Positions 41,467 to 50,757 are shown, numbered from the stretch's first letter. The stretch is DNA of 64,000 bases from Nocardia altamirensis NBRC 108246 (GCF_001612685.1 NZ_BDAY01000073.1:1-64000), one strand, 5' to 3'. Notes: generated from the letters alone by a model not told the origin. A program made the numbers and translations.

Positions 41467-41826
41467 ATGGCAAAGAAGGTCACCGTTAGCCTGATCGACG
41501 ATGTCGATGGTGAGTCCATCGCGGACGAGACCATCGAGTTTGCGATCGACGGTGTGTCGTACGAGATCGACCTGTCGTCGGCAAATGCGGCGAAGCTGCG
41601 CGACGGTCTGGAAGAGTGGGTTTCGAGCGCGCGCCGGGTCAGTGGCCGTCGTCGGGTCAAGGCTGCCGCGACCGCGACGGGTGCCCCCAAGGGCCGGGTC
41701 TCGATCGACCGTGAACAAAGTGCGGCAATTCGCGAGTGGGCACGTCGGAATGGACACAAGGTGTCTGCACGGGGGCGTATCTCCGCGGACATCACCGATG
41801 CGTACAACAAGGCCGCCAAGGGTTAG
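41467..41826 (+). CDS. lsr2: Lsr2 nucleoid-associated protein / xenogeneic silencer
   Basis: A 119-residue H-NS-like protein. The N-terminal oligomerisation domain opens MAKKVTVSLIDDVDG with the ETIEFAIDGV strand pair, a basic linker follows (SGRRRVKAAATA), and the C-terminal DNA-binding domain has the AT-hook-like RGR in VSARGRISADITDAYN. It bridges AT-rich DNA and silences foreign genes. ATG 41467 has GAGAGGA upstream. A terminator with a T-rich tail follows. Confidence 0.97.
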   Translation: MAKKVTVSLIDDVDGESIADETIEFAIDGVSYEIDLSSANAAKLRDGLEEWVSSARRVSGRRRVKAAATATGAPKGRVSIDREQSAAIREWARRNGHKVSARGRISADITDAYNKAAKG

Positions 41827-41841
41827 TTTCATATTTTTCGC

Positions 41842-41879
41842 CCGCCGTCCCAGCGAATCGTGCGACGCCGGGGCGGCGG
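41842..41879 (+). terminator. Terminator of lsr2
   Basis: CCGCCGTCCC (41842-41851) pairs with GGGGCGGCGG (41870-41879) with one G-T wobble, followed by TCTTGTTT. A second perfect 9-bp hairpin (41898-41906 with 41920-41928) lies just beyond. Confidence 0.82.
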
Positions 41880-42092
41880 TCTTGTTTCTGCCTCGCCCTC
41901 GCACGATCGAGGGTGGAGGTCGTGCGAGACTCGCGCCGACTGTGTTTAATAGGCCTTCGATATAGCTGTACGTCCGGATGACACGCTGCCGGGCGTGGCG
42001 CGCGGGTCGATCTTGCTCGTTGTTCCAGGACGCGGCACCATGGATAACGTGCGACGGTCACTGGCGGTATGGAGAGGCGAGGTATCAGCGCA

Positions 42093-42716
42093 GTGACTGG
42101 ATTCGTCGGATCTTTTTTACGATTCCAAGATGACACGGGGCGTCAGCAGGAATTCATGCTCGACCCCGACCGCGAGCGGCTGACCATCGGGCGCTCCCCG
42201 CAGGCCGATCTCGCCATGCCGTGGGACGCGGAGGTGTCTCGGCTGCACGCGGCGATCGAGTACCTCGGTGCGCAGTGGACGATCATCGACGACGGGCTTT
42301 CGCGCAACGGCACATTCGTCAACGGCGAGCGGCTGGTCGGCAGACGCAGGCTCGACCCGGGTGATGTCATCCGGGTCGGCACGTCGCGGGTGTCCTTCCA
42401 CGAATTCGGCGGCGTCACAGACGACATCACCCGCGTCTCCAGTGGCTCCATCCCAACTTTGCGGCAGCTCACCGACACTCAGCGCGCGGTGCTGATCGCG
42501 CTGTGCCGTCCGTACAAGAACAACGCGGCCTTCGCCACCCCCGCCTCCAATCAGCAGATCGCCGAGGAACTGTTCCTCAGTGTCGACGCGATCAAGACGC
42601 ACCTGCGCGCGCTGTTCACCAAGTTCGGCGTGGAGGACCTGCCGCAGAACGCGAAGCGGGTTCGGCTCGCGTATCTGGCGATCCACAGCGGACTCATTTC
42701 CGATCGCGACCTCTGA
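42093..42716 (+). CDS. FHA-domain protein with a C-terminal helix-turn-helix
   Basis: About 207 residues. Forkhead-associated domain at the N-terminus (LTIGRSPQADLAM, SRLHAAIEY, LSRNGTFVNGERL), which should bind phosphothreonine. The C-terminal half (LTDTQRAVLIALCRPY, then IAEELFLSVDAIKTHLRALF) is a helix-turn-helix like those of FHA proteins paired with Ser/Thr kinases. It could read out kinase signalling, for example from the two membrane kinases near 15 kb, but no direct link is visible. GTG 42093 follows GGCGAGG; ATG 42069 is an alternative. Confidence 0.85.
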   Translation: MTGFVGSFLRFQDDTGRQQEFMLDPDRERLTIGRSPQADLAMPWDAEVSRLHAAIEYLGAQWTIIDDGLSRNGTFVNGERLVGRRRLDPGDVIRVGTSRVSFHEFGGVTDDITRVSSGSIPTLRQLTDTQRAVLIALCRPYKNNAAFATPASNQQIAEELFLSVDAIKTHLRALFTKFGVEDLPQNAKRVRLAYLAIHSGLISDRDL

Positions 42717-42858
42717 GCCCGGTGTGTGAGACTCCCGTAGACGATTGCTTAGTCAGCTGAGCGTCCTGGCCATGGAGAGTGGCCTCGGCACCGGCTTGAC
42801 TGAGAAGCGTCGAACCGGAGCGTTGAGGGCTCCGGTCAGGTTTCACACAGGAGGAACA

Positions 42859-43458
42859 ATGACCGCCGGACGAATCATCGCCCTGGTGCTTGCCACGCTG
42901 GCCACCGGCTTGATCGCGGGTCTTTTCTACGGCTACGCCAACTCGGTGATGCCCGCGCTGAATCAGACCGACGATCGCACGATGATCGACGTGATGCAGA
43001 AGATCAACGTGGTCATCATCAACCCGGTGTTCATGATCGGCTTCCTCGGCACCGTCGGCTTCACGATCCTGGCGGCGGCGCTGCACCTCGGCAAAGATCA
43101 GCGCACGGTACTGATCTGGATCGGTGTTGCGTTGGTGATCAACGTGATCGCGTTCGCGGTCACCTCGGGGCTGAACGTGCCGCTGAACGATCAGCTGGCC
43201 GCCGCGGGCGATCCCGCGCAGATCGGTGACCTGGCCGCCGTGCGTGCCGACTTCGAAGCCAGCTGGGTCCGTTGGAACATCGTCCGCGCGGTGCTGCACA
43301 CGCTGGCCTTCGTGGTGCTGTGCGGCGCGCTGTTCGCCTCGGGGATGCAGCAGGGCAAGGCGAATGCCGCGAGCGGGTCGGCCACGCAGGCGGCACATGG
43401 CCACTTCTCCGGCCAGCCGAGCGCCCAGTCCTACCAGCAGCCTTACCAGCAGCGCTAG
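42859..43458 (+). CDS. DUF1772 membrane protein
   Basis: A 199-residue protein with four hydrophobic segments (about 4-28, 50-72, 80-100 and 137-160). The block LFYGYANSVMPALNQTDDRT matches the DUF1772 (anthrone oxygenase-like) family. A strong ribosome-binding site AGGAGG precedes the ATG at 42859. The C-terminal tail after residue 165 is Gln/Ser/Ala-rich (QSYQQPYQQR). Function unknown. A hairpin (42814-42821 with 42829-42836) sits in its leader. Confidence 0.82.
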   Translation: MTAGRIIALVLATLATGLIAGLFYGYANSVMPALNQTDDRTMIDVMQKINVVIINPVFMIGFLGTVGFTILAAALHLGKDQRTVLIWIGVALVINVIAFAVTSGLNVPLNDQLAAAGDPAQIGDLAAVRADFEASWVRWNIVRAVLHTLAFVVLCGALFASGMQQGKANAASGSATQAAHGHFSGQPSAQSYQQPYQQR

Positions 43459-43480
43459 CACCTACCGCCGCAGCCGCTTT

Positions 43481-43532
43481 CGCGACCCCGGCGCCCGCCC
43501 GACACGAGTCCGGCGCGGCGGCCGGGGTCGCG
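43481..43532. terminator. Bidirectional terminator between DUF1772 and MAB_1171c-like genes
   Basis: Perfect 11-bp stem CGCGACCCCGG/CCGGGGTCGCG (43481-43491 and 43522-43532) between convergent genes. Confidence 0.75.
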
Positions 43533-43537
43533 GCCGT

Positions 43538-44677
43538 TCAGCGCCGTAATTCGGCGGCAACGGCGGCGCGGGCCGGACCCCAGCGCTTCGCAAGCGCGGT
43601 GAGCTCGGCGATTTCGTCGTCGACGTCTTCCGCGGACGACGGCACGGTGACGGTGCCGCCCGCAGGGGGCTCGCCCCGCTGTTTGGCCGTGCAGGCACGC
43701 GCGAGCCGAACGGCATAGTGCTCGAGCGCATCTCGGCTCGCGTCGTCGGGCATCGTTGTGCCGTCGGCCATGTCGTATCGCGACAGGATCCGCAGGCAGT
43801 CACGGATCTCGATCACCGTGCGATGCAGCAGGAATCGACTGCCGAGCCCGGTGTCCACCGGCCCACCGTAAATGCATTCCGGGCACGCCGAAGTCAGGTC
43901 CGACCACAGCGGCAGCAATCGCCTGCGGCATCGGGCCGGATAGTCGATGCCGATCCAGGCCGCGAAGCGCAACCACACCGGAATGGCCGTGACCGCGGCG
44001 AACACGATGAGCTGATACAGCATGAAGTCGCGATCGGTGGCGATTTGAATCCTGGTGAAGGCATTGAAGATGCCGAAGTTCTGTTGCATGCCGACGATCG
44101 GCCCCCACACGAAACTGAGGAGGTGGATGCTCACCAGCGCGATGCACATCGCAGGCACGACGAGATCCCGCCGATCGGTGCTTGCTCGCAGTTCAGCGAT
44201 GGCGACCCGAATGAAAAGTACGTCCATCCAGACGATCAACGGGCACAGCGACAGCCAGAAGCCGGTCGCGAACAGGCCGACGTCTTCTTCGATCATGATG
44301 CCCGCCGCTCGGGCGCGACTACCGAAGGCAAGCCCGACGCTGATGCAGACCAGTGCGACGCCGAGCAGTGCTGGCGTCGAATAGCGTTTGCCCAGGACGG
44401 ATCCCAGCGTCACGATGGTGCTGGCCGCCAACAGGACCAGCACGCATATTGCGAGTTGGAAGAGCAGGACTTCCGAAAGCCGTTCCGCAGAAGCGGATAC
44501 CAGCCAGCTCTGGAATGTCGGTTCGCGCATTGCGGTCGCGACGGCCAGGCCCGCGACCGCGAGGTTGGCCCGACGGTCGAGGTAGGTCGCGCGGAATGCG
44601 ACAGTCCGCACCACAACCAGCGCCAGCGAAACACCGACGACCGGCGCGGAAAGCGCGGTAGGCCAGGAAGAATGCAC
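43538..44677 (-). CDS. MAB_1171c-like (DUF6545-type) membrane protein
   Basis: A 379-residue protein with about six to seven hydrophobic segments in the first 240 residues and a soluble helical tail. The layout and the tail (RFLLHRTVIEIRDCLRILSRY, then ALEHYAVRLARAC) match my memory of MAB_1171c family putative transporters, which in actinobacteria sit beside ImmA/IrrE-type proteases and XRE regulators. The protease gene lies 10 bases upstream on the same strand. No XRE gene is present here. Role unknown. Confidence 0.78.
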   Translation of the reverse strand: MHSSWPTALSAPVVGVSLALVVVRTVAFRATYLDRRANLAVAGLAVATAMREPTFQSWLVSASAERLSEVLLFQLAICVLVLLAASTIVTLGSVLGKRYSTPALLGVALVCISVGLAFGSRARAAGIMIEEDVGLFATGFWLSLCPLIVWMDVLFIRVAIAELRASTDRRDLVVPAMCIALVSIHLLSFVWGPIVGMQQNFGIFNAFTRIQIATDRDFMLYQLIVFAAVTAIPVWLRFAAWIGIDYPARCRRRLLPLWSDLTSACPECIYGGPVDTGLGSRFLLHRTVIEIRDCLRILSRYDMADGTTMPDDASRDALEHYAVRLARACTAKQRGEPPAGGTVTVPSSAEDVDDEIAELTALAKRWGPARAAVAAELRR

Positions 44678-44687
44678 CGCAGGGCGC

Positions 44688-45188
44688 TCAGTCGTGGAAC
44701 AGCACGCGCCGCAGCGGTGAGTCCGACGTCGCGGTCCGCGCGGTGGACATGATGATCGAGGCGAACAACTCCGCCTGTCGTTCGGCGAGATCGTCGTAGT
44801 CGCCGCGATGCAGCACCCGAAGCACCGTATCCGGATTCACGTTGGGGAACAGGATCCGCACCGCCGAGTCCATGGCGTTGGTCGGCTGCCGCCCACCGTG
44901 TTCGAGCAGCAGGTGCCCGATTTCGTGCAGGATGATGTGGTCGGCGTGATACTCCGAGCCGGTCGCGTCGTAGGCGATCACCACGTCGTCGGCGCGTTCG
45001 AGCACGAGCCCGCACGGCAGTTTCCCTGCCGTGTCCGCCTCGAGCGGGATCAGCCGAATCCGCTTGTGCACCAGCGCCGCGACCTGCGCGAGAAGGGCGG
45101 TGCGATCCCACGAGCGCGGCACCGCGAGCGTCCGCACCAGCCGGTGGACCTGTTCGGTCGCCGGATCTCGCTGTCTGAAGTGCACCAT
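44688..45188 (-). CDS. ImmA/IrrE-family metallo-endopeptidase
   Basis: A 166-residue protein with the zinc motif HEIGH in HIILHEIGHLLLEHGG, like ImmA/IrrE peptidases that cleave repressors and relieve silencing. The third ligand is probably among the downstream Glu residues (LAERQAELFAS). It precedes the MAB_1171c-like gene by 10 bases and is probably co-transcribed. Start MVHFRQRD at 45188, or GTG 45185 with better ribosome-binding spacing. The usual partner repressor is not in the neighbourhood. Confidence 0.82.
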   Translation of the reverse strand: MVHFRQRDPATEQVHRLVRTLAVPRSWDRTALLAQVAALVHKRIRLIPLEADTAGKLPCGLVLERADDVVIAYDATGSEYHADHIILHEIGHLLLEHGGRQPTNAMDSAVRILFPNVNPDTVLRVLHRGDYDDLAERQAELFASIIMSTARTATSDSPLRRVLFHD

Positions 45189-45407
45189 GCCTCTTTGTTC
45201 GGCTGCCGGGTCGCGATTTCGGTGTCTGCGACGTAGCGGGGCGTCGTAGACGAAACTTTACCGGCCGATCGGTGGCTCCATCATGCGATGGTTCGCGGCA
45301 ATCCGCACGAGGTTGCCGAAGCCGCAGCGACTTTCGCGACTCGACCGCGGCTCGGTCGCCACCTGCGGTAGCTTTCTGCAACACGTTCTAGATGCTGGAG
45401 GCTACCC

Positions 45408-46346
45408 GTGCGGCACATCCCGGGCCTTTCCCTGCTTGTCATCCTGATCGCCGCGCTGTGCACAACCACCGCGAGCTCCGCGCGCGCGGAGCTACCGGTC
45501 GACTACAATTTCTTCGCGGGCATCCCGAACGAGCTGCTGCATCCGGGCGGCTCGCTACCTGGCGCCAACGACTGGTCGTGCCGCCCGAGCACCGAACATC
45601 CGAACCCGGTGGTCCTCGCGCACGGCACCGGCGGTGGCGCACAGACGAACTGGGGTGTGTACGCGCCGCTGCTCGCCAACGAGGGCTACTGCGTGTACTC
45701 GACCACCTACGGCGCCTACGACCTGCCGTGGCCGATCTCGGCCATCGGCGGCATGCTTCCGATGGAGCAAAGCGCACCGCAGTTCGCGGCGTTCGTGGAC
45801 CGGGTGCGCGCCGCGACCGGCGCGGCCCGGGTCGACATCATCGGACACTCGCAGGGCAACTTCATCGGCAACTACTTCATCAAGCGGCTCGGCGGCGCCG
45901 ACAAAGTGGACAAGATGATCGCCCTCGCACCGCCGTGGCTCGGCTCGGATGTCGCAGGCATCGCCGAGGTCGCCGCCTACAGCCAGCGACTCGGCGCCGG
46001 ACCTGCCTTCGATGCGGTGCTGGGTTCGCTGTGCAAGGCGTGCCGTCAGGTGGTCGCCGGGTCGGACTTCGTCAACGCGCTCAACGCCGACGGCGTCTAT
46101 CACCCGAACATCACCTATACGAACATCGCCACCCGCCTCGATGAGCTCGTCGTGCCCTACACCTCCGGCCTGGTACCGGGCCCGAACGTCACCAACATCG
46201 TCGTCCAGGACGGCTGCGGCCAGGACTTTTCCGAACACGCAGGCATCGCGGGCAGTCCACGCGCCGCGGCCTTCGTCCTCAACGCCCTCGATCCGGCGCA
46301 CCCGAGGCCGGTGCCGTGCCGTTTTATCGCGCCGTTCACGGGGTAA
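45408..46346 (+). CDS. Secreted alpha/beta hydrolase (lipase class 2 / triacylglycerol lipase-like)
   Basis: A 312-residue exported protein. GTG 45408 follows GGAGG at good spacing; the signal peptide ends near SARAELP (residue 27). The nucleophile elbow is GHSQGN, and NPVVLAHGTGGG supplies the oxyanion region. Four cysteines outside the core (WSCRP, CKACRQ, PVPCRF) suggest disulfides, fitting an extracellular location. This resembles actinobacterial EstA/lipase class 2 enzymes acting on lipid esters. Divergent from the ImmA/IrrE gene. Confidence 0.88.
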   Translation: MRHIPGLSLLVILIAALCTTTASSARAELPVDYNFFAGIPNELLHPGGSLPGANDWSCRPSTEHPNPVVLAHGTGGGAQTNWGVYAPLLANEGYCVYSTTYGAYDLPWPISAIGGMLPMEQSAPQFAAFVDRVRAATGAARVDIIGHSQGNFIGNYFIKRLGGADKVDKMIALAPPWLGSDVAGIAEVAAYSQRLGAGPAFDAVLGSLCKACRQVVAGSDFVNALNADGVYHPNITYTNIATRLDELVVPYTSGLVPGPNVTNIVVQDGCGQDFSEHAGIAGSPRAAAFVLNALDPAHPRPVPCRFIAPFTG

Positions 46347-46597
46347 CAGCTGAGCACTGTTCGCTGAGGGCAAAACCCGAGTTGAAACGAATCCGGGAAC
46401 GCCCACGTTATGAGTGAATGACCGTGCTGACGCCGGTCGCCAATAGGGTGGACTGGCGGCGGCAGCATTCCCTGCCAACTAGAGTGGAGGCGGGGGCCGC
46501 AACCCCCGGGCTTCATGGCAGGCTGACGCCCACGGTTGTTACACAGCACACTGCGGCGTCTGTTGCCAGAATGTCGGAGCAGGAGAGTGAGGGAGCG

Positions 46598-49156
46598 ATG
46601 TTCGAGAGGTTCACCGACCGCGCGAGGCGTGTCGTTGTCCTGGCCCAGGAAGAGGCCCGGATGCTCAACCACAACTACATCGGCACCGAGCACATCCTGC
46701 TGGGGCTGATCCATGAGGGTGAGGGTGTCGCGGCCAAGTCGCTGGAATCGCTCGGCATTTCGCTGGAGGGCGTGCGCAGCCAGGTGGAGGAGATCATCGG
46801 TCAGGGCCAGCAGGCTCCGTCCGGTCACATCCCGTTCACCCCACGGGCCAAAAAAGTCTTGGAGCTGAGCCTGCGCGAGGCGCTGCAGCTCGGCCACAAC
46901 TACATCGGCACCGAGCACATCCTGCTCGGTCTCATCCGCGAGGGTGAGGGCGTCGCCGCGCAGGTGCTCGTCAAACTGGGCGCCGATCTCAACCGGGTGC
47001 GTCAGCAGGTCATCCAGCTGCTGTCCGGGTACCAGGGCAAGGAGCCGGTCGAATCCGGCTCCCGCGGTGAGGCGGGCACGCCGTCCACCTCACTGGTGCT
47101 CGACCAGTTCGGCAGGAATCTGACCCAGGCCGCGCTCGAGGGCAAGCTCGACCCCGTCATCGGCCGCTCGAAGGAAATCGAGCGCGTCATGCAGGTGCTG
47201 AGCCGCCGCACCAAGAACAACCCGGTGCTGATCGGTGAGCCCGGTGTCGGTAAGACCGCCGTCGTCGAGGGCCTCGCGCAGGCCATCGTCAATGGCGAGG
47301 TTCCCGAGACGCTGAAGGACAAGCAGCTCTACACCCTCGACCTGGGTTCCCTGGTCGCGGGCAGCCGCTACCGCGGTGACTTCGAAGAGCGCCTGAAGAA
47401 GGTGCTCAAGGAGATCAACACCCGCGGCGACATCATCCTGTTCATCGACGAGCTGCACACGCTCGTCGGCGCGGGTGCTGCCGAAGGCGCCATCGACGCG
47501 GCCTCGATCCTGAAGCCGAAGCTGGCCCGCGGCGAGCTGCAGACCATCGGTGCGACCACCCTCGACGAGTACCGCAAGTACATCGAGAAGGATGCCGCGC
47601 TGGAGCGCCGGTTCCAGCCGGTCCAGGTCGGCGAGCCGACGGTCGAGCACACCATCAACATCCTCAAGGGTCTTCGTGACCGCTACGAGGCGCACCACCG
47701 GGTTTCCATCACCGATGGCGCACTCGTTGCCGCGGCGACCCTGGCCGACCGCTACATCAACGACCGGTTCCTGCCGGACAAGGCGATCGACCTGATCGAC
47801 GAGGCCGGTGCGCGGATGCGCATCCGCCGCATGACCGCTCCGCCGGACCTGCGCGAATTCGACGACAAGATCGCCGATGCGCGCCGGGAGAAGGAAAGCG
47901 CGATCGACGCGCAGGACTTCGAGAAGGCCGCGCGGCTGCGCGACAAGGAGAAGCAGCTCGTCGCCAAGCGCCAGGAACGTGAAAAGCAGTGGCGTTCCGG
48001 TGATCTGGATGTGGTGGCCGAGGTCGACGACGAGCAGATCGCGGAGGTGCTTGCCAACTGGACCGGCATCCCCGTCTTCAAGCTCACCGAGGAGGAGACC
48101 ACCCGTCTGCTCCGCATGGAGGACGAGCTGCACAAGCGGATCATCGGCCAGGAGGATGCCGTCAAGGCCGTCTCCAAGGCGATCCGCCGCACTCGGGCCG
48201 GCCTGAAGGATCCGAAGCGTCCGTCCGGCTCGTTCATCTTCGCCGGCCCGTCCGGTGTCGGTAAGACCGAGCTGTCCAAGGCGCTGGCGAACTTCCTGTT
48301 CGGCGACGACGACGCGCTCATCCAGATCGACATGGGCGAGTTCCACGACCGCTTCACCGCGTCGCGGCTGTTCGGTGCCCCTCCCGGGTACGTCGGCTAC
48401 GAAGAGGGCGGCCAGCTCACCGAGAAGGTGCGCCGCAAGCCGTTCTCGGTCGTGCTGTTCGACGAGATCGAAAAGGCACACCAGGAGATCTACAACACCC
48501 TGTTGCAGGTCCTCGAAGACGGTCGTCTCACCGACGGCCAGGGTCGCACGGTCGACTTCAAGAACACCGTGCTGATCTTCACCTCGAACCTGGGTACCTC
48601 GGACATCTCCAAGGCGGTCGGCCTGGGCTTCACCCAGTCCAACGCCGAGGGTTCGAACTACGAGCGGATGAAGCTCAAGGTCAACGACGAGCTGAAGAAG
48701 CATTTCCGCCCCGAGTTCCTCAACCGCATCGACGATGTCATCGTCTTCCACCAGCTCACGACCGATCAGATCGTGCAGATGGTGGACCTGATGATCGGCC
48801 GCGTCGCCAAGCAGCTGAAGAACAAGGACATGGAGATCGAGCTGGCTCCGCAGGGCAAGGCGCTGCTGGCCAAGCGTGGCTTCGACCCCGTGCTCGGTGC
48901 CCGGCCGCTGCGCCGGACCATCCAGCGCGAGATCGAGGACCAGCTCTCGGAGAAGATCCTCTTCGGCGAGATCGGCCCCGGCCAGACCATCGTGGTCGAC
49001 GTCGAGGGCTGGGACGGCGAAGGCTCCGGCGAGGACGCCAAGTTCACCTTCACCGGCAAAGCGAAGCTGACCAAGGCGGACAAGACCGAGGAGAAGCCCG
49101 AGGTCGTGCTGACCGGTGCCGCGGAAGGTACCGCGGAGGCCGCCGCAGGCGAGTAA
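46598..49156 (+). CDS. clpC: ATP-dependent Clp protease ATP-binding subunit ClpC
   Basis: An 852-residue class I HSP100 unfoldase that feeds ClpP. Two N-terminal Clp repeats each carry HNYIGTEHILLGL. AAA domain 1 has GEPGVGKT and LFIDELHTLVGAG, a UVR-like coiled-coil M domain follows (about 415-480), and domain 2 has GPSGVGKTELSKALA and VLFDEIEKAH. ATG 46598 follows GAGGGAG. A possible ClgR-like half-palindrome GTTCGC-N5-GCAAAA lies at 46359-46375. Essential in mycobacteria, and the end of the conserved lysS-lsr2-clpC run. Confidence 0.97.
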   Translation: MFERFTDRARRVVVLAQEEARMLNHNYIGTEHILLGLIHEGEGVAAKSLESLGISLEGVRSQVEEIIGQGQQAPSGHIPFTPRAKKVLELSLREALQLGHNYIGTEHILLGLIREGEGVAAQVLVKLGADLNRVRQQVIQLLSGYQGKEPVESGSRGEAGTPSTSLVLDQFGRNLTQAALEGKLDPVIGRSKEIERVMQVLSRRTKNNPVLIGEPGVGKTAVVEGLAQAIVNGEVPETLKDKQLYTLDLGSLVAGSRYRGDFEERLKKVLKEINTRGDIILFIDELHTLVGAGAAEGAIDAASILKPKLARGELQTIGATTLDEYRKYIEKDAALERRFQPVQVGEPTVEHTINILKGLRDRYEAHHRVSITDGALVAAATLADRYINDRFLPDKAIDLIDEAGARMRIRRMTAPPDLREFDDKIADARREKESAIDAQDFEKAARLRDKEKQLVAKRQEREKQWRSGDLDVVAEVDDEQIAEVLANWTGIPVFKLTEEETTRLLRMEDELHKRIIGQEDAVKAVSKAIRRTRAGLKDPKRPSGSFIFAGPSGVGKTELSKALANFLFGDDDALIQIDMGEFHDRFTASRLFGAPPGYVGYEEGGQLTEKVRRKPFSVVLFDEIEKAHQEIYNTLLQVLEDGRLTDGQGRTVDFKNTVLIFTSNLGTSDISKAVGLGFTQSNAEGSNYERMKLKVNDELKKHFRPEFLNRIDDVIVFHQLTTDQIVQMVDLMIGRVAKQLKNKDMEIELAPQGKALLAKRGFDPVLGARPLRRTIQREIEDQLSEKILFGEIGPGQTIVVDVEGWDGEGSGEDAKFTFTGKAKLTKADKTEEKPEVVLTGAAEGTAEAAAGE

Positions 49157-49197
49157 CGCCGTCGCTCCCCTCGGGGAGCAGGTGAAGAACAACGACA

Positions 49198-49227
49198 ACA
49201 GCCCGCTTCCTTTCGGAAGCGGGCTGT
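49198..49227 (+). terminator. Terminator of clpC
   Basis: Perfect 13-bp stem (49198-49210 with 49215-49227) with a TTTC loop, followed by TTCGTGCTT, 41 bases after the clpC stop. Confidence 0.9.
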
Positions 49228-49274
49228 TTCGTGCTTCGGGCGGTCTGTGTGGGGTTCCACAGACCTTTTCCGCT

Positions 49275-49302
49275 GTTCACAGAAGCTCCAGCCTCTGTGA
49301 AC
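49275..49302. repeat. Palindromic intergenic element between clpC and the LLM gene
   Basis: Perfect 9-bp arms GTTCACAGA and TCTGTGAAC (49275-49283, 49294-49302) with a 10-nt loop; the right arm unit GCCTCTGTGA is repeated at 49311-49320. It resembles a REP-like element or a second terminator. Confidence 0.55.
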
Positions 49303-49331
49303 GGTGCGAAGCCTCTGTGATCCCACCGGAC

Positions 49332-50129
49332 CTAAGCGCGGAGGCGGGCGAGGACGGGGGCGAAGGGGGCGGTGAGTTCGCCGGGGATGATTACTTCGTC
49401 GATTCCGTACTTCTCCCTTCGGGTTTCGAGTGTTTCGATGGCGGTGGTGGGGTCGGCGTCTAGGACGCCTGCGGCGCCTGCTGCGCGTAGGCCTTCGGCG
49501 GTGAGGCCCATGCGGGCGCTGGTCCAGTAGGGGAGCTGGTCGCCGATGCCGACCAGCTGGTGGCTGAATGCGATGGCGCGGTCGGTGTTGTCGCGGACGA
49601 TGCGGACCATCTCGGCCAGCTCCGCCTCGGTGGCCTGCGGGGCTGCGGCGAGCAGGATGCGGTCGGCGTATTCGGCGGCGGCGGCGAGCATGCGCGGGCC
49701 GTTGGCGGCCACGATCACCGGCGGCGCCGGGTCGACCTGAGCCCGGACGGCGGCGACGGTGGCCGCCACCTGCCCGCGGCGCTCGGCCGCGGAACCCCAT
49801 GGCATGCCGAGGCGTTCGGCCTCCGAGCTCGCATCGGGGCGCCCCGAGCCGACCCCGAGTTCGAAGCGGCCGTCCGAGAGCAATTGCAGCGCAGCGGTTT
49901 CCCGGACGGTCGCGGCTGCGGTGCGCAGCGGAACGGCAAGGACGTTGGGGCGCAGGCGGATCGTGGTGGTCACGGCGGCCGCGGCGGCCAGCGTCGGGAA
50001 CGGCGATGGGGTGTAGAGCGTGTCCGGCAGTAGGAGGGTCCGGTAGCCCTGCTGTTCGGCGTCGCGCACGGCGGTGGCCCATTCGGCGCCGGAGCGCGGG
50101 GTGAGGACGATACCGAATGTCATGCTCAT
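49332..50129 (-). CDS. LLM-class flavin/F420-dependent oxidoreductase
   Basis: A 265-residue luciferase-like monooxygenase-family protein, shorter than most (about 300 or more). ATG 50129 with GGAGATCACC upstream gives MSMTFGIVLTP. Conserved blocks are LLLPDTLYTPSPF, RLRPNVLAVPLR, and ELGVGSGRPDASSEAERLG. The family uses FMN or F420; the actinobacterial context fits F420. It probably reduces or oxidises a small molecule; the substrate is unknown. Followed on the minus strand by the palindromic repeat near clpC. Confidence 0.85.
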   Translation of the reverse strand: MSMTFGIVLTPRSGAEWATAVRDAEQQGYRTLLLPDTLYTPSPFPTLAAAAAVTTTIRLRPNVLAVPLRTAAATVRETAALQLLSDGRFELGVGSGRPDASSEAERLGMPWGSAAERRGQVAATVAAVRAQVDPAPPVIVAANGPRMLAAAAEYADRILLAAAPQATEAELAEMVRIVRDNTDRAIAFSHQLVGIGDQLPYWTSARMGLTAEGLRAAGAAGVLDADPTTAIETLETRREKYGIDEVIIPGELTAPFAPVLARLRA

Positions 50130-50210
50130 GGTGGTGATCTCCGGGTGTCGAAAGTCCGCCGCCGTCGGCAGATCCGACGGCGGTCGGCGAGGCATCAGGT
50201 GGTCGGAGCG

Positions 50211-50477
50211 TCAGCTCTTGGCGGGGCGGCTGGGCTCGCGCAGGACCGCGAGCCTGCTGCGGTACTGGTCCTCGGTGATCTCGCCCTTGGCGAAGGCGGT
50301 GCGCAATGCGCCGATACCGCTCTGGTGCCCGGCGAACCGTCTGCGCGCGAAGAACACCACGGCGAGGAAGCCGATCCAGAACAGCAGCGGGAAGATCCAG
50401 AAGAACGGCCACGGGTGCCAGCCGTCGGAGTGTTCGGCGAGAAAGGTCATCGCCTCGGGTTGGGTGAAAATGGTCAT
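50211..50477 (-). CDS. Small SHOCT-domain membrane protein
   Basis: An 88-residue protein with one hydrophobic segment (about 24-44, PWPFFWIFPLLFWIGFLAVV) followed by RRR and a C-terminal SHOCT helix pair (IGALRTAFAKGEITEDQYRS). SHOCT modules mediate oligomerisation in many small membrane proteins. The start is uncertain: ATG 50477 lacks a clear ribosome-binding site and ATG 50450 would also keep the domain. Confidence 0.72.
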   Translation of the reverse strand: MTIFTQPEAMTFLAEHSDGWHPWPFFWIFPLLFWIGFLAVVFFARRRFAGHQSGIGALRTAFAKGEITEDQYRSRLAVLREPSRPAKS

Positions 50478-50533
50478 GTCGAAAGCGTGCGCCGAGCACC
50501 CATATCTCGGCATCGGTCGAGCGTCGCTCTTCC

Positions 50534-50555
50534 CCGTACGCCTCGACGCGTACGG
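50534..50555. promoter_or_regulatory. Inverted repeat between SHOCT and VWA genes
   Basis: Perfect 8-bp arms CCGTACGC/GCGTACGG around CTCGAC, in a 280-base divergent region that otherwise shows no gene. Spacing suggests a dimeric regulator site. Confidence 0.4.
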
Positions 50556-50757
50556 TGCGCGGGGTTTGCTGTTTCCTGATGGTGCGGCCTTGCCGCGGGT
50601 GCCGATTTGTTGCTCGGCGAGTCGACGGTGGGACGAAGACGCGGGTGTTTCCGGTGACCGGGGGCACCGCGGGCGATCGTCGCAGCGGACACCGATCGAT
50701 GTTTCCTGGCGGGGGGTACGTTGGATGAGGTTCACCGAACCGACAGTGGGGGTGCTC

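Noticed and set aside
47090..49198. Long open frame antisense to clpC
   Set aside because: Same reason: the ClpC frame is certain and the antisense peptide has no recognisable feature.
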